From assembly GCF_015350995.1 (NCBI RefSeq), contig NZ_JADKRW010000003.1, positions 372,001-436,000 of the forward strand: DNA of 64,000 nt, given 5' to 3'. A model generated the notes under the pieces. It saw only the letters and a program-made list of their open reading frames with translations. It had not been told where the DNA came from and searched no databases. Every line of letters starts with the position of its first letter. Position 1 is the first letter of the stretch. The DNA is from Curtobacterium sp. VKM Ac-1393. Its GTDB lineage: Bacteria; Actinomycetota; Actinomycetes; Actinomycetales; Microbacteriaceae. The position numbers and the translations under genes were made by a program. Positions 43,173-52,921 of this stretch are shown piece after piece.

Positions 43173-44051
43173 TCAGCCGAAGCGCCCGTTCACGTAGTCC
43201 GACGTGCGCGGATCCTGCGGTGTCTCGAACATCGCGTCGGTCGGACCGTGCTCGACGATCGCACCCGGGGTTCCCGCCTCGGCGAGGAAGAACGCACACC
43301 GGTCGGAGACGCGCTGCGCCTGCTGCATGTTGTGCGTGACGATCACGATGGTCACGTCCGTGGCCAGCTCGGTGATCGTCTGCTCGATGCGGCGGGTGGA
43401 TGTCGGGTCGAGTGCCGAGCACGGCTCGTCCATCAAGAGCACCCGCGGACGCACGGCGAGCGACCGCGCGATGCAGAGGCGCTGCTGCTGCCCACCGGAC
43501 AGGCCGCCGCCGGGCTGCCGCAGGCGGTCCTTGACCTCGTTCCACAGGCCGGCCTTCGTGAGGGTCTCCTCGACGAGCTCTGCCTTCCCGGCCTTGTCGA
43601 GCCGCACCCCGGTCAGGGCGAGTCCGGCGAGCACGTTGTCCTGGATGCTCATCGCGGGGAACGGGTTCGGCTTCTGGAAGACCATGCCGATCTGCCGACG
43701 GGCTTCGGTGATGCGGCGGGAGGCGTCGTAGATGTCGACCTCGTCGAGCAGCACCTCGCCGGCGAGCGAAGCGGTCGGGACGAGCTCGTGCATGCGGTTG
43801 AGCGTGCGGAGGAACGTGCTCTTGCCGCAGCCGGACGGTCCGATCAGGGCCGTCACCTGGCCCGCGGGCATGGTCAACGAGACGCGGTCGAGCACCTTGT
43901 GGTCGCCGAACCAGGCGGAGACCGATCGGGCGTCGAGTGTCGCGGGCAGGGTCGACGGGTCCGGCGCCGGCGGGACGCGGTCGAACCAGCTGTCGAACTC
44001 GGCGAGGAGGGTTTCGGTTTCTGTTCCGGGCATCGTGGTCTCTTCGGTCAC
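43173..44051 (-). CDS. pstB: Phosphate ABC transporter ATPase
   Basis: A 292-residue ATPase. [21 protein letters not shown] and the Walker [21 protein letters not shown] are characteristic of PstB, as are [35 protein letters not shown] and [21 protein letters not shown] 40-residue N-terminal head is longer than usual. PstB powers high-affinity phosphate import with PstC/PstA. It is the last gene of the operon; GTG 44051 overlaps the sortase-fold gene by 4 bp, which separates it from pstA by four unusual genes. Confidence 0.92.
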   Translation of the reverse strand: MTEETTMPGTETETLLAEFDSWFDRVPPAPDPSTLPATLDARSVSAWFGDHKVLDRVSLTMPAGQVTALIGPSGCGKSTFLRTLNRMHELVPTASLAGEVLLDEVDIYDASRRITEARRQIGMVFQKPNPFPAMSIQDNVLAGLALTGVRLDKAGKAELVEETLTKAGLWNEVKDRLRQPGGGLSGGQQQRLCIARSLAVRPRVLLMDEPCSALDPTSTRRIEQTITELATDVTIVIVTHNMQQAQRVSDRCAFFLAEAGTPGAIVEHGPTDAMFETPQDPRTSDYVNGRFG

Positions 44052-45094
44052 ATGAGGTTGGGCAGGAGGACGGTGAGCTGGGACGCCGCCGAGAGTCCGA
44101 CGGCGAGCACCACGGGGACGGCGACGACGAGCGTCTGTCGGCGCCCCCAGAAGCGCATCCCCACCGCGAACAGGGCGACCATCGCGGCGAGCACGATGAG
44201 TCCGAGCACGAGGAACGGCCAGACGGACCCGTCGCCCGCCATGGTGAGTTCGGCGGGGGCGAGCGCGGCGTAACCGAACGAGGGCGTCGGCGTGGGAGCG
44301 GCCTTCGAGACGAGTTCCGCGTCGACCCGGACGACCGAGTCGGGCAGGAACGGCAACCCGGCTGCGGAGACCAGGGTCAGTCGCCCGTCGCCGGCGGCGA
44401 GTGGTGCGGGGACGTGGTCGCCGGTCCGGCGGACGTCGACGACGCGGTACTTCGCGGTGCCCTGCCCGGTGGTCGCGGTGATGACCGCACCCTTCTCGAG
44501 CTGGTCGATGTGCCCGAACGGGCCACCGTAGGCGGTCTGCCGTCCGTAGACGACACTCGCTCCGACCTGACCGGGCAGCGGGGTGTCTCGACGGTGCCCG
44601 GGGCCGGACCGCGTGGTCTCCGACGTGGTGCCCTGCAGCACGACGGTGTCGAGCCCGAGAGCGGGGACCCGCACGATCGCGACGGGTGTGCCCTCTGGGA
44701 CCAGGTGGCCGTCGGTGCCGGTCTGACCGACCGGGGCGGTGGCGTTCGCGAGTTGGTAGCGGAACTCGTCGCGCGCCAGCTGCTGGTCACGCGAAGCGGT
44801 CACCTGCGACACGGCGGTGAACTGGAGCGCGAAGCCGACGAGCAGCAGACCGACGACGACGATCGCGGAGCCGCTGAAGCGCCAGCGGTCGGGGGCGCCG
44901 AGGACGGGGATCGCACGTGCGGCGGGACCGGCGGCCTCGTGCGACCAGCCCGTGACGGGTCGGGACGGCCGCCGGGTGCGGGACGGACGCAGTGCACCGA
45001 TCCCTCGCCACGGCCGGGTGGCCCGGCGGCGACCGGTCGCGTCCTGCTCGCCGGTGGGTCGCCGGCCCGGCAACCAGGAGGTGAAGCTCGTCAT
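44048..45094 (-). CDS. Sortase-fold membrane protein lacking catalytic His and Cys (pseudosortase)
   Basis: A 348-residue protein with one N-terminal membrane helix (74-95), a class E sortase-like domain (130-260) and two C-terminal helices (about 291-312 and 321-344). The domain has [35 protein letters not shown] and [16 protein letters not shown] as in class E sortases. Where active enzymes have GHRTTYG, it reads GRQTAYG (Arg185 for His); where they have TLVTC, it reads TLVSA (Ala244 for Cys). Arg256 may correspond to the catalytic Arg. So it cannot work as a normal transpeptidase. Its operon position and coupling to pstB suggest a scaffold or binding role for the Pst surface proteins. Confidence 0.75.
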   Translation of the reverse strand: MTSFTSWLPGRRPTGEQDATGRRRATRPWRGIGALRPSRTRRPSRPVTGWSHEAAGPAARAIPVLGAPDRWRFSGSAIVVVGLLLVGFALQFTAVSQVTASRDQQLARDEFRYQLANATAPVGQTGTDGHLVPEGTPVAIVRVPALGLDTVVLQGTTSETTRSGPGHRRDTPLPGQVGASVVYGRQTAYGGPFGHIDQLEKGAVITATTGQGTAKYRVVDVRRTGDHVPAPLAAGDGRLTLVSAAGLPFLPDSVVRVDAELVSKAAPTPTPSFGYAALAPAELTMAGDGSVWPFLVLGLIVLAAMVALFAVGMRFWGRRQTLVVAVPVVLAVGLSAASQLTVLLPNLM

Positions 45095-45135
45095 CGATCC
45101 GTCCGAGGGGTGTTCGTAGTGGCGTACACGGGGGA

Positions 45136-45163
45136 CCCGGCCGGCCCTGTCGGACCGGCCGGG
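45136..45163 (-). terminator. Internal hairpin (attenuator) in the Pst operon
   Basis: CCCGGCCGG (45136-45144) pairs with CCGGCCGGG (45155-45163) in the 77-bp gap between the Ig-domain gene and the sortase-fold gene. It could reduce transcription into the last two genes and so give more surface protein than PstB. No T-run follows, so its strength is uncertain. Confidence 0.5.
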
Positions 45164-45171
45164 CGCGGGGA

Positions 45172-47238
45172 CTAGCGGGTGATCTTGACCGAGGCCGAGG
45201 TCCGGGCGGTGTTCCAGAGGGAGTCACCGCTGTAGACGACGGTCAGCTTGTGCGAGCCGGCCTTCAGGCGCGGCAGCGAGACGGTGCCGCGGCCGGTGCT
45301 GGACAGGGAGACCGAGGCGAGCGTCTTGCTGCCCTCCTTGATGGTGACCTTGCCGGTCGGGACCACCGCGGTGCCGCTCACGGCGACGGTGACCTTGGCG
45401 TGCGACTTCGCGGAGACCGACTTGACCTTGCTGGCCTTGACGGTCGGTGCACCCTTGGTGACCTTCACCGACGACGCCGCGCTCGTGGTGACGTCGCCGC
45501 CGGCCGTGGCCGGGGTGTAGGTCGCGACGAGGCTGTACGACGCGCGCTTCGGGACGAACGAGACCGACGCGGTGCTGGCCCCGGCGGCGACCTTGGCGGT
45601 GCCGACGGTCTCCGTGCCGTTCTTGAGGGTGACGGTGCCGCCCGCGGCGTCCCCGCCCGCGATCGTGGCGGTCACCTTGGCGGTCTTGCCGACCGTCAGG
45701 CGGGGCACCGTCAGGGTGACGCCGGTGGCCGCGGAGACCGTGACCGTGGACGCCGGCGAGGTGCTGGACGCGACGCCGGCGAGTGCCGGGATGAACAGCG
45801 CGTTCACCGAGGCCGTGCCGCTGGGCAGGGTCACCGGTGCGGTGACGCTCTTCGCGCCCTTGGCGATGGTGCCGGTGCCGACGACCGTCGAGCCGTTCAG
45901 GAAGCGGACCGTGCCGCCGCCGGTGCCGAACGAGTCGACCGAGACGGTGGCGTTGACGGGCTTGCCTGCGACGGCCTTGGCGGGGATCGACAGCGCGGTG
46001 GTGCTCAGCGACGCGGGGAAGGCGCGCAGCTGGGCGTACCCGCAGGTGGTGGCAGCGTTCGTCGCGGGCTCCGGCAGGAACCCGTAGGCCGCGATGGTCG
46101 CGCTCTGCTTGCAGACGAGCGAGTCCTTGCCGACGAACGTCTTCGCGACGGCGCTGGACGGGTCGTCCGCCAGACGCGACGGGACGATGTTGTAGACGTC
46201 ACGGACGAAGCCGGCGAACGCCGGGTTGGTCGCGTAGGACTTGCCGCTCCCGGTGGTCGCGGGGGTCTGGGTGCCGTCCACCTTGCCGAGGTCGGCGAGC
46301 GTGACACCGTGCCGACGGTCGGTCACCGAGCCGACACCGTTGGCCTGCGCCACCCACTGGCTGACGGAGAACGGGGCGATCGCGAGCGTCGAGCCCGTGT
46401 TCGCGGCGACGACTGCGGTGCCGTCGTGCTCCTCGATCGGCTTGCCGGCGGACGTGTCCGACACGAAGCTGTTCGTGCTCGTGAAGCCCGAGGCGTCGGT
46501 CAGACCGAGCTGGCCGAGGAAGTAGCTGCGGGTGCCCGACCCGAACTTGGGCAGGAGCGGCTGGATCTTGTAGGCCTTGGTGCCGTCCGGACCGGTGGCG
46601 GCGCCGCCGACCGAGTTGTACGTGCCGTCGGCGTTGAAGTAGGCGTACGACACGTCACCGCGGTACACGTTCCACAGCGTCGGGGCGGTCTTGGCCTGCG
46701 AGCCGTCGCCGATGAAGAAGGGCACCTTCGACAGCGGGCTGCCCGGCGCGTAGGCGACGTCGACCGCGTCGCGGGCGAACGGCACGTAGGCCAGGACGCC
46801 GTCGGCCGACTGGTCCTTGGCGGCGGGGCCACCGGACGACCGGGCGAAGTCGAGCTGTCCGACGACGGATTCGTCGATGGTCGTGCTCGTGCCGTCGGCC
46901 AGGGCGACGCCCGACTTGCTGGCGACCGCTCCGATGGAGACGAGCAGCTCGTCACGTCCGGCACCGGAGCCGGAGACGCGCGGGATGGCTGCTCCGCCGG
47001 AACGGGTGACGACGGTGGCACCGGCGTTCGTCGCGTCGTACGACGCGATCTGGTTGCCCCCGACGGCTGCCGCGACGCCGTTCATGACGTCCTGCGTCGT
47101 GTCCGAGCCGAGACCGACGAGCTTGCCGAACGCGCTCCCGGCCGGGTCGGCCTGGGCCGCCGGCACGGAGAGAGCACCGACGATCAGCGCGGCTGCACCG
47201 AACGTGACTGCCGTCTTGCAGAAGGTGTTGACCTTCAT
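45172..47238 (-). CDS. Secreted binding-protein-like protein with three Ig-like repeats
   Basis: A 688-residue exported protein with Sec signal MKVNTFCKTAVTFGAAALIVG, cleaved after AQA at about 33. The N-terminal 390 residues look like a PstS-type binding fold (KLVGLGSDTTQDVMNGVA, DFARSSGGPAAKDQSADGV, YVPFARDAVDVAY). Residues from about 425 hold three Ig-like repeats of about 85-90 residues (SVDSFGTGGGTVRFLNGSTVVG, TIAGGDAAGGTVTLKNGTETVG, VSGTAVVPTGKVTIKEGSKTLA, each split here from longer units). There is no membrane anchor or sorting signal at the end. AAAGGAAA precedes the start. It probably holds or presents a ligand outside the wall. Confidence 0.75.
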   Translation of the reverse strand: MKVNTFCKTAVTFGAAALIVGALSVPAAQADPAGSAFGKLVGLGSDTTQDVMNGVAAAVGGNQIASYDATNAGATVVTRSGGAAIPRVSGSGAGRDELLVSIGAVASKSGVALADGTSTTIDESVVGQLDFARSSGGPAAKDQSADGVLAYVPFARDAVDVAYAPGSPLSKVPFFIGDGSQAKTAPTLWNVYRGDVSYAYFNADGTYNSVGGAATGPDGTKAYKIQPLLPKFGSGTRSYFLGQLGLTDASGFTSTNSFVSDTSAGKPIEEHDGTAVVAANTGSTLAIAPFSVSQWVAQANGVGSVTDRRHGVTLADLGKVDGTQTPATTGSGKSYATNPAFAGFVRDVYNIVPSRLADDPSSAVAKTFVGKDSLVCKQSATIAAYGFLPEPATNAATTCGYAQLRAFPASLSTTALSIPAKAVAGKPVNATVSVDSFGTGGGTVRFLNGSTVVGTGTIAKGAKSVTAPVTLPSGTASVNALFIPALAGVASSTSPASTVTVSAATGVTLTVPRLTVGKTAKVTATIAGGDAAGGTVTLKNGTETVGTAKVAAGASTASVSFVPKRASYSLVATYTPATAGGDVTTSAASSVKVTKGAPTVKASKVKSVSAKSHAKVTVAVSGTAVVPTGKVTIKEGSKTLASVSLSSTGRGTVSLPRLKAGSHKLTVVYSGDSLWNTARTSASVKITR

Positions 47239-47302
47239 GGCTGGTGTTTCCTTTCGTGGGTTCGACGCTGCCCAGGTGGCAGCGGTCGTGGGTGGAACTC
47301 GG

Positions 47303-49906
47303 TCACACGTGGGCGGCGGCCAGCATCGCCAGCCTCCGACCACGGCGGATCAGGAACGGACCCACGCCGAGCGCCGGCAGGCCGGCTCCGAGCGCCGCGG
47401 CGAGACCCATGCGGGTCGCGGCGAGCGGCTGGTCGTGGGTGCGTTGGGTGGGGCCGGACGCCTCGTCGACGTCGTTCGTCGAGACGGGAGGCGCGGCGTC
47501 GGCTGCCGGGTCGAGGCTCGCGTCCGGCGCGGTGTCGGTCGACGTCCCCCCGTCGCCGACGGAGCCGGTGTCGGTCTCCGTCGTGTCGGTGGGCGGCGGC
47601 ACGGCACCGTCGCCGCCGGTCGCCGCCGGTCGCGTCGGCGCCGACGCCGCGGGCGCGCTCGGGCACTCACCGGCGACCGTCGTGGCATCGGTCAGGCCGG
47701 CGGCGACCTGCCCTGCCGCTGCACGCATGGTGCTCGACAACGGGACGTACCCGGCGGGGAGCTCGCCCTGCTTCTCCCCCTGCACCTGACCGGCGCCGCT
47801 CGCGTAGCGGATCAAGGTGGCGTACGCCGAACGCTCCGAGGGACTCGACGCGCAGACGTTCACCGCCGCGTAGCTGAGCATCGCGAGCGGGTACGCTCCC
47901 GCGTCGCGGTTCGTCGGGTCGGCCACGACGACACCGGGGGCGCTCGACTGCCGCATCGTCGCGATGCCCTTCGTGATCGACTCTGCAGTCGGCGCGACGG
48001 CCTCGCCCGCAGCGTTCACGAGCTTCGCCGTCGGGAGCGCGTACCGGGCCGCCGACGCGGTGTCGGTGATCGACAGCAGGAACCGGCTGCCGGGCACCTG
48101 CGCCCCGAGGGACGTGTACCCCTTGGGCTGCCCGAACGGGTTCCAGGCGTCCTTCTCGTTGGGGTCCGCCTTGAGGGTGCGGTAGGCCCCCTCGTGCATG
48201 TCGTTCATGTACGGCCGCATGTCGAGGGTGCCGTAGCCGGTCTCGTCCGGGTCGCCGCCCTTCGCGAGGGTCAGGTCGGCCTTCGGGAAGCTGTCGATCG
48301 TCGTGTCGGTCCCCAGGGCCAGCGGCAGGTAGGCGGGGTTGATCCGCATGCCCCACTCGTCCGGACGCCCTTCGAGGAACGCCGCGGCGACCGGGTCGGC
48401 CCGGAGCCACGCCCAGACGCGGGCGTTCGCGTTCGTGTCCCCGAGCGCGACCATCAGGCCCGCGGGCGACGTGTCGCTCTTCGATCCGACGAAGGTGGGG
48501 TTGAGCGCGAGGAACTCGGGGTCGGTCACGATGCTCGACGGGTTCGCCGTCACGGTGGCGTCGCCCTTGCCCCGACCGGGGACGTCCGCCTGGTACGACT
48601 GCGTGAGCAGCTTCGCGACGAGCCGCGCGTCGAGGGTGAGCTCCTGCGCCTGCAGACCGTTGCGCACCTTCGCCGGGGCGTCCGGGTACAGGCGGTAGTC
48701 GATCGAGAAGCCGATGACGATCGCCGACTGCGCCACGGGGGCGTACCGGATGGTCGTGTCCGGAGCAGTCGCGGGGTCGAGCGGCGTGTTGACGAGCGCG
48801 AGCCGCGACGCCCCGGCCGTCGTCGAGACGATCTGGTGCTGGGCCTCTTCGTCGCCGATCTGCGAGTAGCCGTAGGTCGTGCCGAGCCCGCAGAGGGCCG
48901 GCTGCCAGGCGGTGATCGCTTCGGTCGCGGGCTCCGACCCGACCAGGCGCTGCTCCTTGTTGCCGATCGGGCAGGACTGCGCGACGGACTGGAACCCGAG
49001 CGGGAACACGACCCGGTTGTTCCAGGCCGATGCGGAGAGCGGCGAACCGGTCACGCGACCGGCCGCTGTCGACGACGCGGTGGCTCCGTCGAGGTTGTGG
49101 CTGCCGCGTGGCACGACGACCAGCCAGCAGGCGCGTGGGGTCGTGGTGCCGGCGGCCACCCGGTCCTGTCCGCAGCCGAGTTGCGGCGCCTCGAGCCCCG
49201 ACTGGATCTCGAAGGTGACCTGGCCGGTCCCGTCGCTCGCGGTCCGGGCCGCGGTGACCTCGTTCGTGGTCGTCGCGTCGAACTGCTTCGACAGCGCGGT
49301 CGTGCTCTTCGACAGGGTGCCGTCGACGGACCGGAAGGGCACGCGGTAGGCACGCAGGAACGGGTTCTCGACGGGCGGGTCGAGCAGCAGGTCCGGGTTC
49401 GCGTCCGCCCCGGTGAGGGTCGGGTCCTGCTGCGGGTCGTCGCCGTTCACCAGGTCGCGCTTGGCGGCACCGACGCCGGTCAGCGCCGCGATGGTCGACG
49501 AGGGGGCGCCCCACTGGCACTGCTCCGGCGACGGGCCGCTGGCTTCGTCACCCCAGCACTGCATGAGCTGGACGTAGTCGGTCGCGTACTCGCTGGGCGA
49601 CGTCGGCTTCCCGCCGGTCCAGCTGACGGTGATGCCCTGGTCGGTGAGCTCCTGGGTCTGGCTGACCGTGAAGGACATCTTCGAGAAGTCGGCGGCGTCG
49701 GGGTCGGGCGCCGGGGTCGCTCCCCCGGTGCCGAGCGCGGCGTGGGCATCGACCCACGACTTCGTCAGCGACGACGACGGGGTGGCCGACGGCGCGCTGG
49801 CCGACGCCGGGATGGTCGCGACGAGCAACGAACCGGCGATGGTCGACGTCACCGCGCCGAACACGAGCGCCACCGAGCCGAGACGGATGAGGTGCTGGTT
49901 CTTCAC
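47303..49906 (-). CDS. Large membrane-anchored binding-protein-like protein
   Basis: An 867-residue protein with an N-terminal signal (HLIRLGSVALVFGAVTSTIAG, cleavage near SASA), a long extracytoplasmic region and a C-terminal helix LAAALGAGLPALGVGPFLI followed by RRGRR. SFTVSQTQELTDQGITVSWTGG and QLMQCWGDEASGP mark the N-terminal domain. A PstS-like region lies around 390-640 (IRYAPVAQSAIVIGFSIDYR, LDARLVAKLLTQSYQADVPG). A Thr/Asp/Pro-rich linker of about 90 residues precedes the helix. PLAATR before the helix resembles a worn LAXTG motif. It is coupled to pstS by GTGA. The family is known only as hypothetical in actinobacteria. Confidence 0.7.
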   Translation of the reverse strand: MKNQHLIRLGSVALVFGAVTSTIAGSLLVATIPASASAPSATPSSSLTKSWVDAHAALGTGGATPAPDPDAADFSKMSFTVSQTQELTDQGITVSWTGGKPTSPSEYATDYVQLMQCWGDEASGPSPEQCQWGAPSSTIAALTGVGAAKRDLVNGDDPQQDPTLTGADANPDLLLDPPVENPFLRAYRVPFRSVDGTLSKSTTALSKQFDATTTNEVTAARTASDGTGQVTFEIQSGLEAPQLGCGQDRVAAGTTTPRACWLVVVPRGSHNLDGATASSTAAGRVTGSPLSASAWNNRVVFPLGFQSVAQSCPIGNKEQRLVGSEPATEAITAWQPALCGLGTTYGYSQIGDEEAQHQIVSTTAGASRLALVNTPLDPATAPDTTIRYAPVAQSAIVIGFSIDYRLYPDAPAKVRNGLQAQELTLDARLVAKLLTQSYQADVPGRGKGDATVTANPSSIVTDPEFLALNPTFVGSKSDTSPAGLMVALGDTNANARVWAWLRADPVAAAFLEGRPDEWGMRINPAYLPLALGTDTTIDSFPKADLTLAKGGDPDETGYGTLDMRPYMNDMHEGAYRTLKADPNEKDAWNPFGQPKGYTSLGAQVPGSRFLLSITDTASAARYALPTAKLVNAAGEAVAPTAESITKGIATMRQSSAPGVVVADPTNRDAGAYPLAMLSYAAVNVCASSPSERSAYATLIRYASGAGQVQGEKQGELPAGYVPLSSTMRAAAGQVAAGLTDATTVAGECPSAPAASAPTRPAATGGDGAVPPPTDTTETDTGSVGDGGTSTDTAPDASLDPAADAAPPVSTNDVDEASGPTQRTHDQPLAATRMGLAAALGAGLPALGVGPFLIRRGRRLAMLAAAHV

Positions 49907-51630
49907 TTCTGGGCCCTCCGGCGAGACACGAGCACGCCGATGAGCGGCGGCAGCAGGACCACGGCCAGCAGGGCGGCCACGGCGCAGAGCATCAGGGTGC
50001 GGGTCGGCGTCCAGGCATCGGACGCGTCCACCTCGACGGGCAGGGCCGCCACGTTCTGGCAGACACCGCTGTCCGCGTCGCACTGGACCGGAGAGCCGTT
50101 GTTCAGGGCCGGGACTGCGTTGCCGCTCCCGTTGCCGTCGGATCCGCCGCCGGAGAGGCGCTCCGTCGAGCCGGCTCCCGACCCGGAACCGGACCCGCCG
50201 GATCCGGAGCCCCCGGAGCCCCCGCGCTTCCCACCGGCGCTCGAGCCGCCCGTGGACCCGGCGTCGGAACCGCCGGTCGTGCCGGAACCGCTCCCGCCGG
50301 AGCCGTTCGAGCCGCCGCTCTGGGTGGGCGTCGTGGTGCCCTTGGCCCCACCGGTGCCGGTGTTGCACTGGGTCGCGCCCAGTTTGTCGCACGCGGGTGG
50401 CTGCGGCGCCTTCACCGCGAGGGTGTTCTTGCCGTCGGCGGAGAACGTCGGGTTGTTGCACTTCCGGATGTCGATGTTCTTCGCCTCGACACCGGGGATC
50501 CGACGCACCTGGTCGAGCCCCGCCTGCACCAGGTTGATCGGCAACGGCGAGTACCCGAGCACCTCGGCCTGCTGCTGCCCCTCGCACAGGAAGTAGTAGT
50601 CGAACGCCCCGAGGGTCTTGCCCTTCGCCGGGGTGAGGCTCGCATCGGTCGTCGTCGGGACGACCATGTACGAGTAGGACGACAGCGGGTAGGTGCGGGC
50701 GTCGGGGTTGTCGTAGACGCCGTCGAGGATCTGCGTCAGGTACGAGGACGACTTCTTGTCCTGGTTGATCTTGGCGCCGAGCAGGCCCACGGCGACGTTC
50801 GATGCGGTCGGTTCGACGTAGTAGCCCGCCTTGTTGAGCACCTTCGCCACCGGGTAGCCGGTCTTCAACGCGTAGGAGTACTCGACGTACGTGATCGTGC
50901 CGACGTTCGCCTTCTGCGCCACGTACCCGGAAACGCCCTGCGAGTTCGGCTGGGCGATGAAGCCCTTGCCCGCGACCGTCGGGTAGTTCGACGTGATCCC
51001 GCAGGGCAGCGGCCGACCCGCCTGCTTGCAGTAGGCGTTCCACTGGGACGGGTACTTCTTGCTCATCCACGTGGTGAACTGCGCGGTCGACCCGGAGCCG
51101 TCGGACCGGACCACCGGCACGACCCGACGTTTCGGCAGCTCGAGCCCGGGGTTGTCCGCCTTGATCTTCGGGTCGTCCCAGCTCGTGATCGTGCCGGTGA
51201 AGATGCCCGCGAGCACGGGACCCGACAGCCGCAGGTTGGTGATCTGCTTGCCACCGGAGCTGAGGTTGTACATGAACGACGTGCCACCGGCCACGATCGG
51301 CATGTACGCGTACCCGACGGTCGGCGGGACGTCGGTGACCCCGCCGTCCTTGATGCCGTACGGGATCTCGGAGACGGCGAAGTCGACCGTGCCCGCCTTG
51401 AACTGGTTGCGGCCGTCGGAGGACCCGGTGCTGGCGTACCGGACCTTCATGCCGTACTGCTGCACGTTCACGGCCCACTGTTGGATCGCGACGGAGCTCC
51501 ACGACGAGCCCGCACCCGAGATGGGGACGTAGGACTCGCCCGCGGTGGCCGCGGTGGCGGGGAGGATCGACAGGGCCAGCGCGGCAGCGGCCAGGACCGC
51601 GCCCATCAGGCGTGTTCTGCGGGTGGTCAC
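49903..51630 (-). CDS. pstS: Phosphate-binding protein with C-terminal membrane anchor
   Basis: A 575-residue PstS. After a signal peptide (GAVLAAAALALSILPATA), the binding fold shows ISGAGSSWSSVAIQQW, YASTGSSDGRNQFKAG, DFAVSEIPY and VVRSDGSGSTAQFTTWMSKKYP, which are the phosphate-contact regions of PstS. Beyond residue 400 come a Gly/Ser-rich linker of about 90 residues, a Cys-containing segment and one helix (TLMLCAVAALLAVVLLPPLIGVLV) with a basic RRRAQK tail. It is thus tethered by the C terminus instead of a lipid anchor, and is much longer than ordinary PstS. GTG 51630 overlaps the pstA stop by 4 bp. Confidence 0.85.
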   Translation of the reverse strand: MTTRRTRLMGAVLAAAALALSILPATAATAGESYVPISGAGSSWSSVAIQQWAVNVQQYGMKVRYASTGSSDGRNQFKAGTVDFAVSEIPYGIKDGGVTDVPPTVGYAYMPIVAGGTSFMYNLSSGGKQITNLRLSGPVLAGIFTGTITSWDDPKIKADNPGLELPKRRVVPVVRSDGSGSTAQFTTWMSKKYPSQWNAYCKQAGRPLPCGITSNYPTVAGKGFIAQPNSQGVSGYVAQKANVGTITYVEYSYALKTGYPVAKVLNKAGYYVEPTASNVAVGLLGAKINQDKKSSSYLTQILDGVYDNPDARTYPLSSYSYMVVPTTTDASLTPAKGKTLGAFDYYFLCEGQQQAEVLGYSPLPINLVQAGLDQVRRIPGVEAKNIDIRKCNNPTFSADGKNTLAVKAPQPPACDKLGATQCNTGTGGAKGTTTPTQSGGSNGSGGSGSGTTGGSDAGSTGGSSAGGKRGGSGGSGSGGSGSGSGAGSTERLSGGGSDGNGSGNAVPALNNGSPVQCDADSGVCQNVAALPVEVDASDAWTPTRTLMLCAVAALLAVVLLPPLIGVLVSRRRAQK

Positions 51631-52919
51631 GAGGGGTCCTTCTGCGAGGAATCAGCGGGGAACGGGTGGACGTAACGGGGGGCGTGCCGGCGGATGAAAC
51701 GGTCGACCGGGCGCCAGACGGGTTCGGCGGCGGCGACACCACGCAGCACGAGGCGGCCGACCGCACGGAAGCGGTCGTTGCGGCGCTCACGGGTCGCGAC
51801 GGTCTGCGAGCCGATCACGCGGGCGATCACGAAGAGCACCAGCACGAGGAACATCAGGACCGCTGCGGCGCCGAAGCCGCGCGCGATCATGTTCGGTTCG
51901 GGCGACTTGACGAACTCGAAGATCGCCAGCGGCAGCGAGATCATCGGGCCGCTGGTCGGGTCGAGGTTCAGGTCGGGCGCGAACCCCGCGGTCAAGAGCA
52001 CCGGGCTCGTCTCGCCGATGCCCCGCGCGGTGGCCAGGATGATCGCGGTGACGAGGCCGGAGCGGGACGTCGGCAGCACGACCCGCCACACCGTCTGCCA
52101 CTGCCCGGCGCCGAGGCCGATCGACGCCTCCTTCAGGGTCGACGGCACCAGACGCAGCACGACGTCGGCCGACCGGATCATGATCGGCAGCATCATCACG
52201 CTGATCGCCAGCGACGCGGCGAAGCCCGACTTGTCGAACCCGAGTCCGACGATGACGCTCGCGTAGATGAAGAGTCCGGCGACGATCGAGGGCAGCGCCG
52301 TCATCGCTTCGACGATGGTCCTGACGAAGCGGGCGAACGGCCCGGGCACCTCGGTCAGGAACAGCGCCGTGGTCACCCCGAGGGGCACCGTGATCACGAG
52401 CGCGATCGAGATCTGGATGAGCGATCCGGCGATCGCGTGCAGGACGCCACCCGAGGTCATCGGGTCGAGCGGCCCGGTGAGCGCCATGTCCTGCGTGTAG
52501 AAGTTCCAGTGCGGCAGGGCCTTCGTCGCCCGGATCACGCTGAACGAGACGACGAACACGAGGGTCGCGACGACGACGAACGCGAGCGAGTGCACCGCGG
52601 CGGACACGACGCGGTCACGCACCACCGCCGCGCTCTCGTTGGTGGCGACGAGGAGCGCGTAGAAGACCAGGAACATCACGTACGCGACCGCCGCGAACGC
52701 GATCGGCCCGGAGACCGGTGCGAGCTCGGTGAACACGATCGACGCGACGGAGACCGAGGCGACGGCCGCGCCGAGGACGCAGAGCACATCGCTGATCCGG
52801 GTGCCGCCGAACCGGCGCTCCTCGGGTCCGCTGGGCCCTCCGGCCTCGCGCTCGAGCCGCGGCAGGACGGTGGGCAGGGGCGACGTGGCGCCCGCTGGCG
52901 CCTGGGTGGTGTCGGTCAT
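51627..52919 (-). CDS. pstA: Phosphate ABC transporter permease PstA
   Basis: A 430-residue permease with about 8 helices, the last six forming the ABC permease core. GSLIQISIALVITVPLGVTTALFLTE, EAMTALPSIVAGLFIYASVI, LRLVPSTLKEASIGLGAGQWQTVWRVVLPTS and LATARGIGETSPVLLTAGF are PstA hallmarks (the EAA-loop is ASIGLGAGQWQTV). The N-terminal 130 residues, with two or three extra helices, are longer than in E. coli PstA. It pairs with PstC, whose gene ends 3 bp upstream. Confidence 0.9.
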   Translation of the reverse strand: MTDTTQAPAGATSPLPTVLPRLEREAGGPSGPEERRFGGTRISDVLCVLGAAVASVSVASIVFTELAPVSGPIAFAAVAYVMFLVFYALLVATNESAAVVRDRVVSAAVHSLAFVVVATLVFVVSFSVIRATKALPHWNFYTQDMALTGPLDPMTSGGVLHAIAGSLIQISIALVITVPLGVTTALFLTEVPGPFARFVRTIVEAMTALPSIVAGLFIYASVIVGLGFDKSGFAASLAISVMMLPIMIRSADVVLRLVPSTLKEASIGLGAGQWQTVWRVVLPTSRSGLVTAIILATARGIGETSPVLLTAGFAPDLNLDPTSGPMISLPLAIFEFVKSPEPNMIARGFGAAAVLMFLVLVLFVIARVIGSQTVATRERRNDRFRAVGRLVLRGVAAAEPVWRPVDRFIRRHAPRYVHPFPADSSQKDPS

Positions 52920-52921
52920 GG

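Noticed and set aside
46817..50596. A 1259-codon open frame on the plus strand opposite the Pst surface-protein genes
   Set aside because: It runs antisense to three genes with clear signal peptides and domains. Its product is a low-complexity Arg/Gly/Val mixture without motifs, as expected from third-position GC bias.
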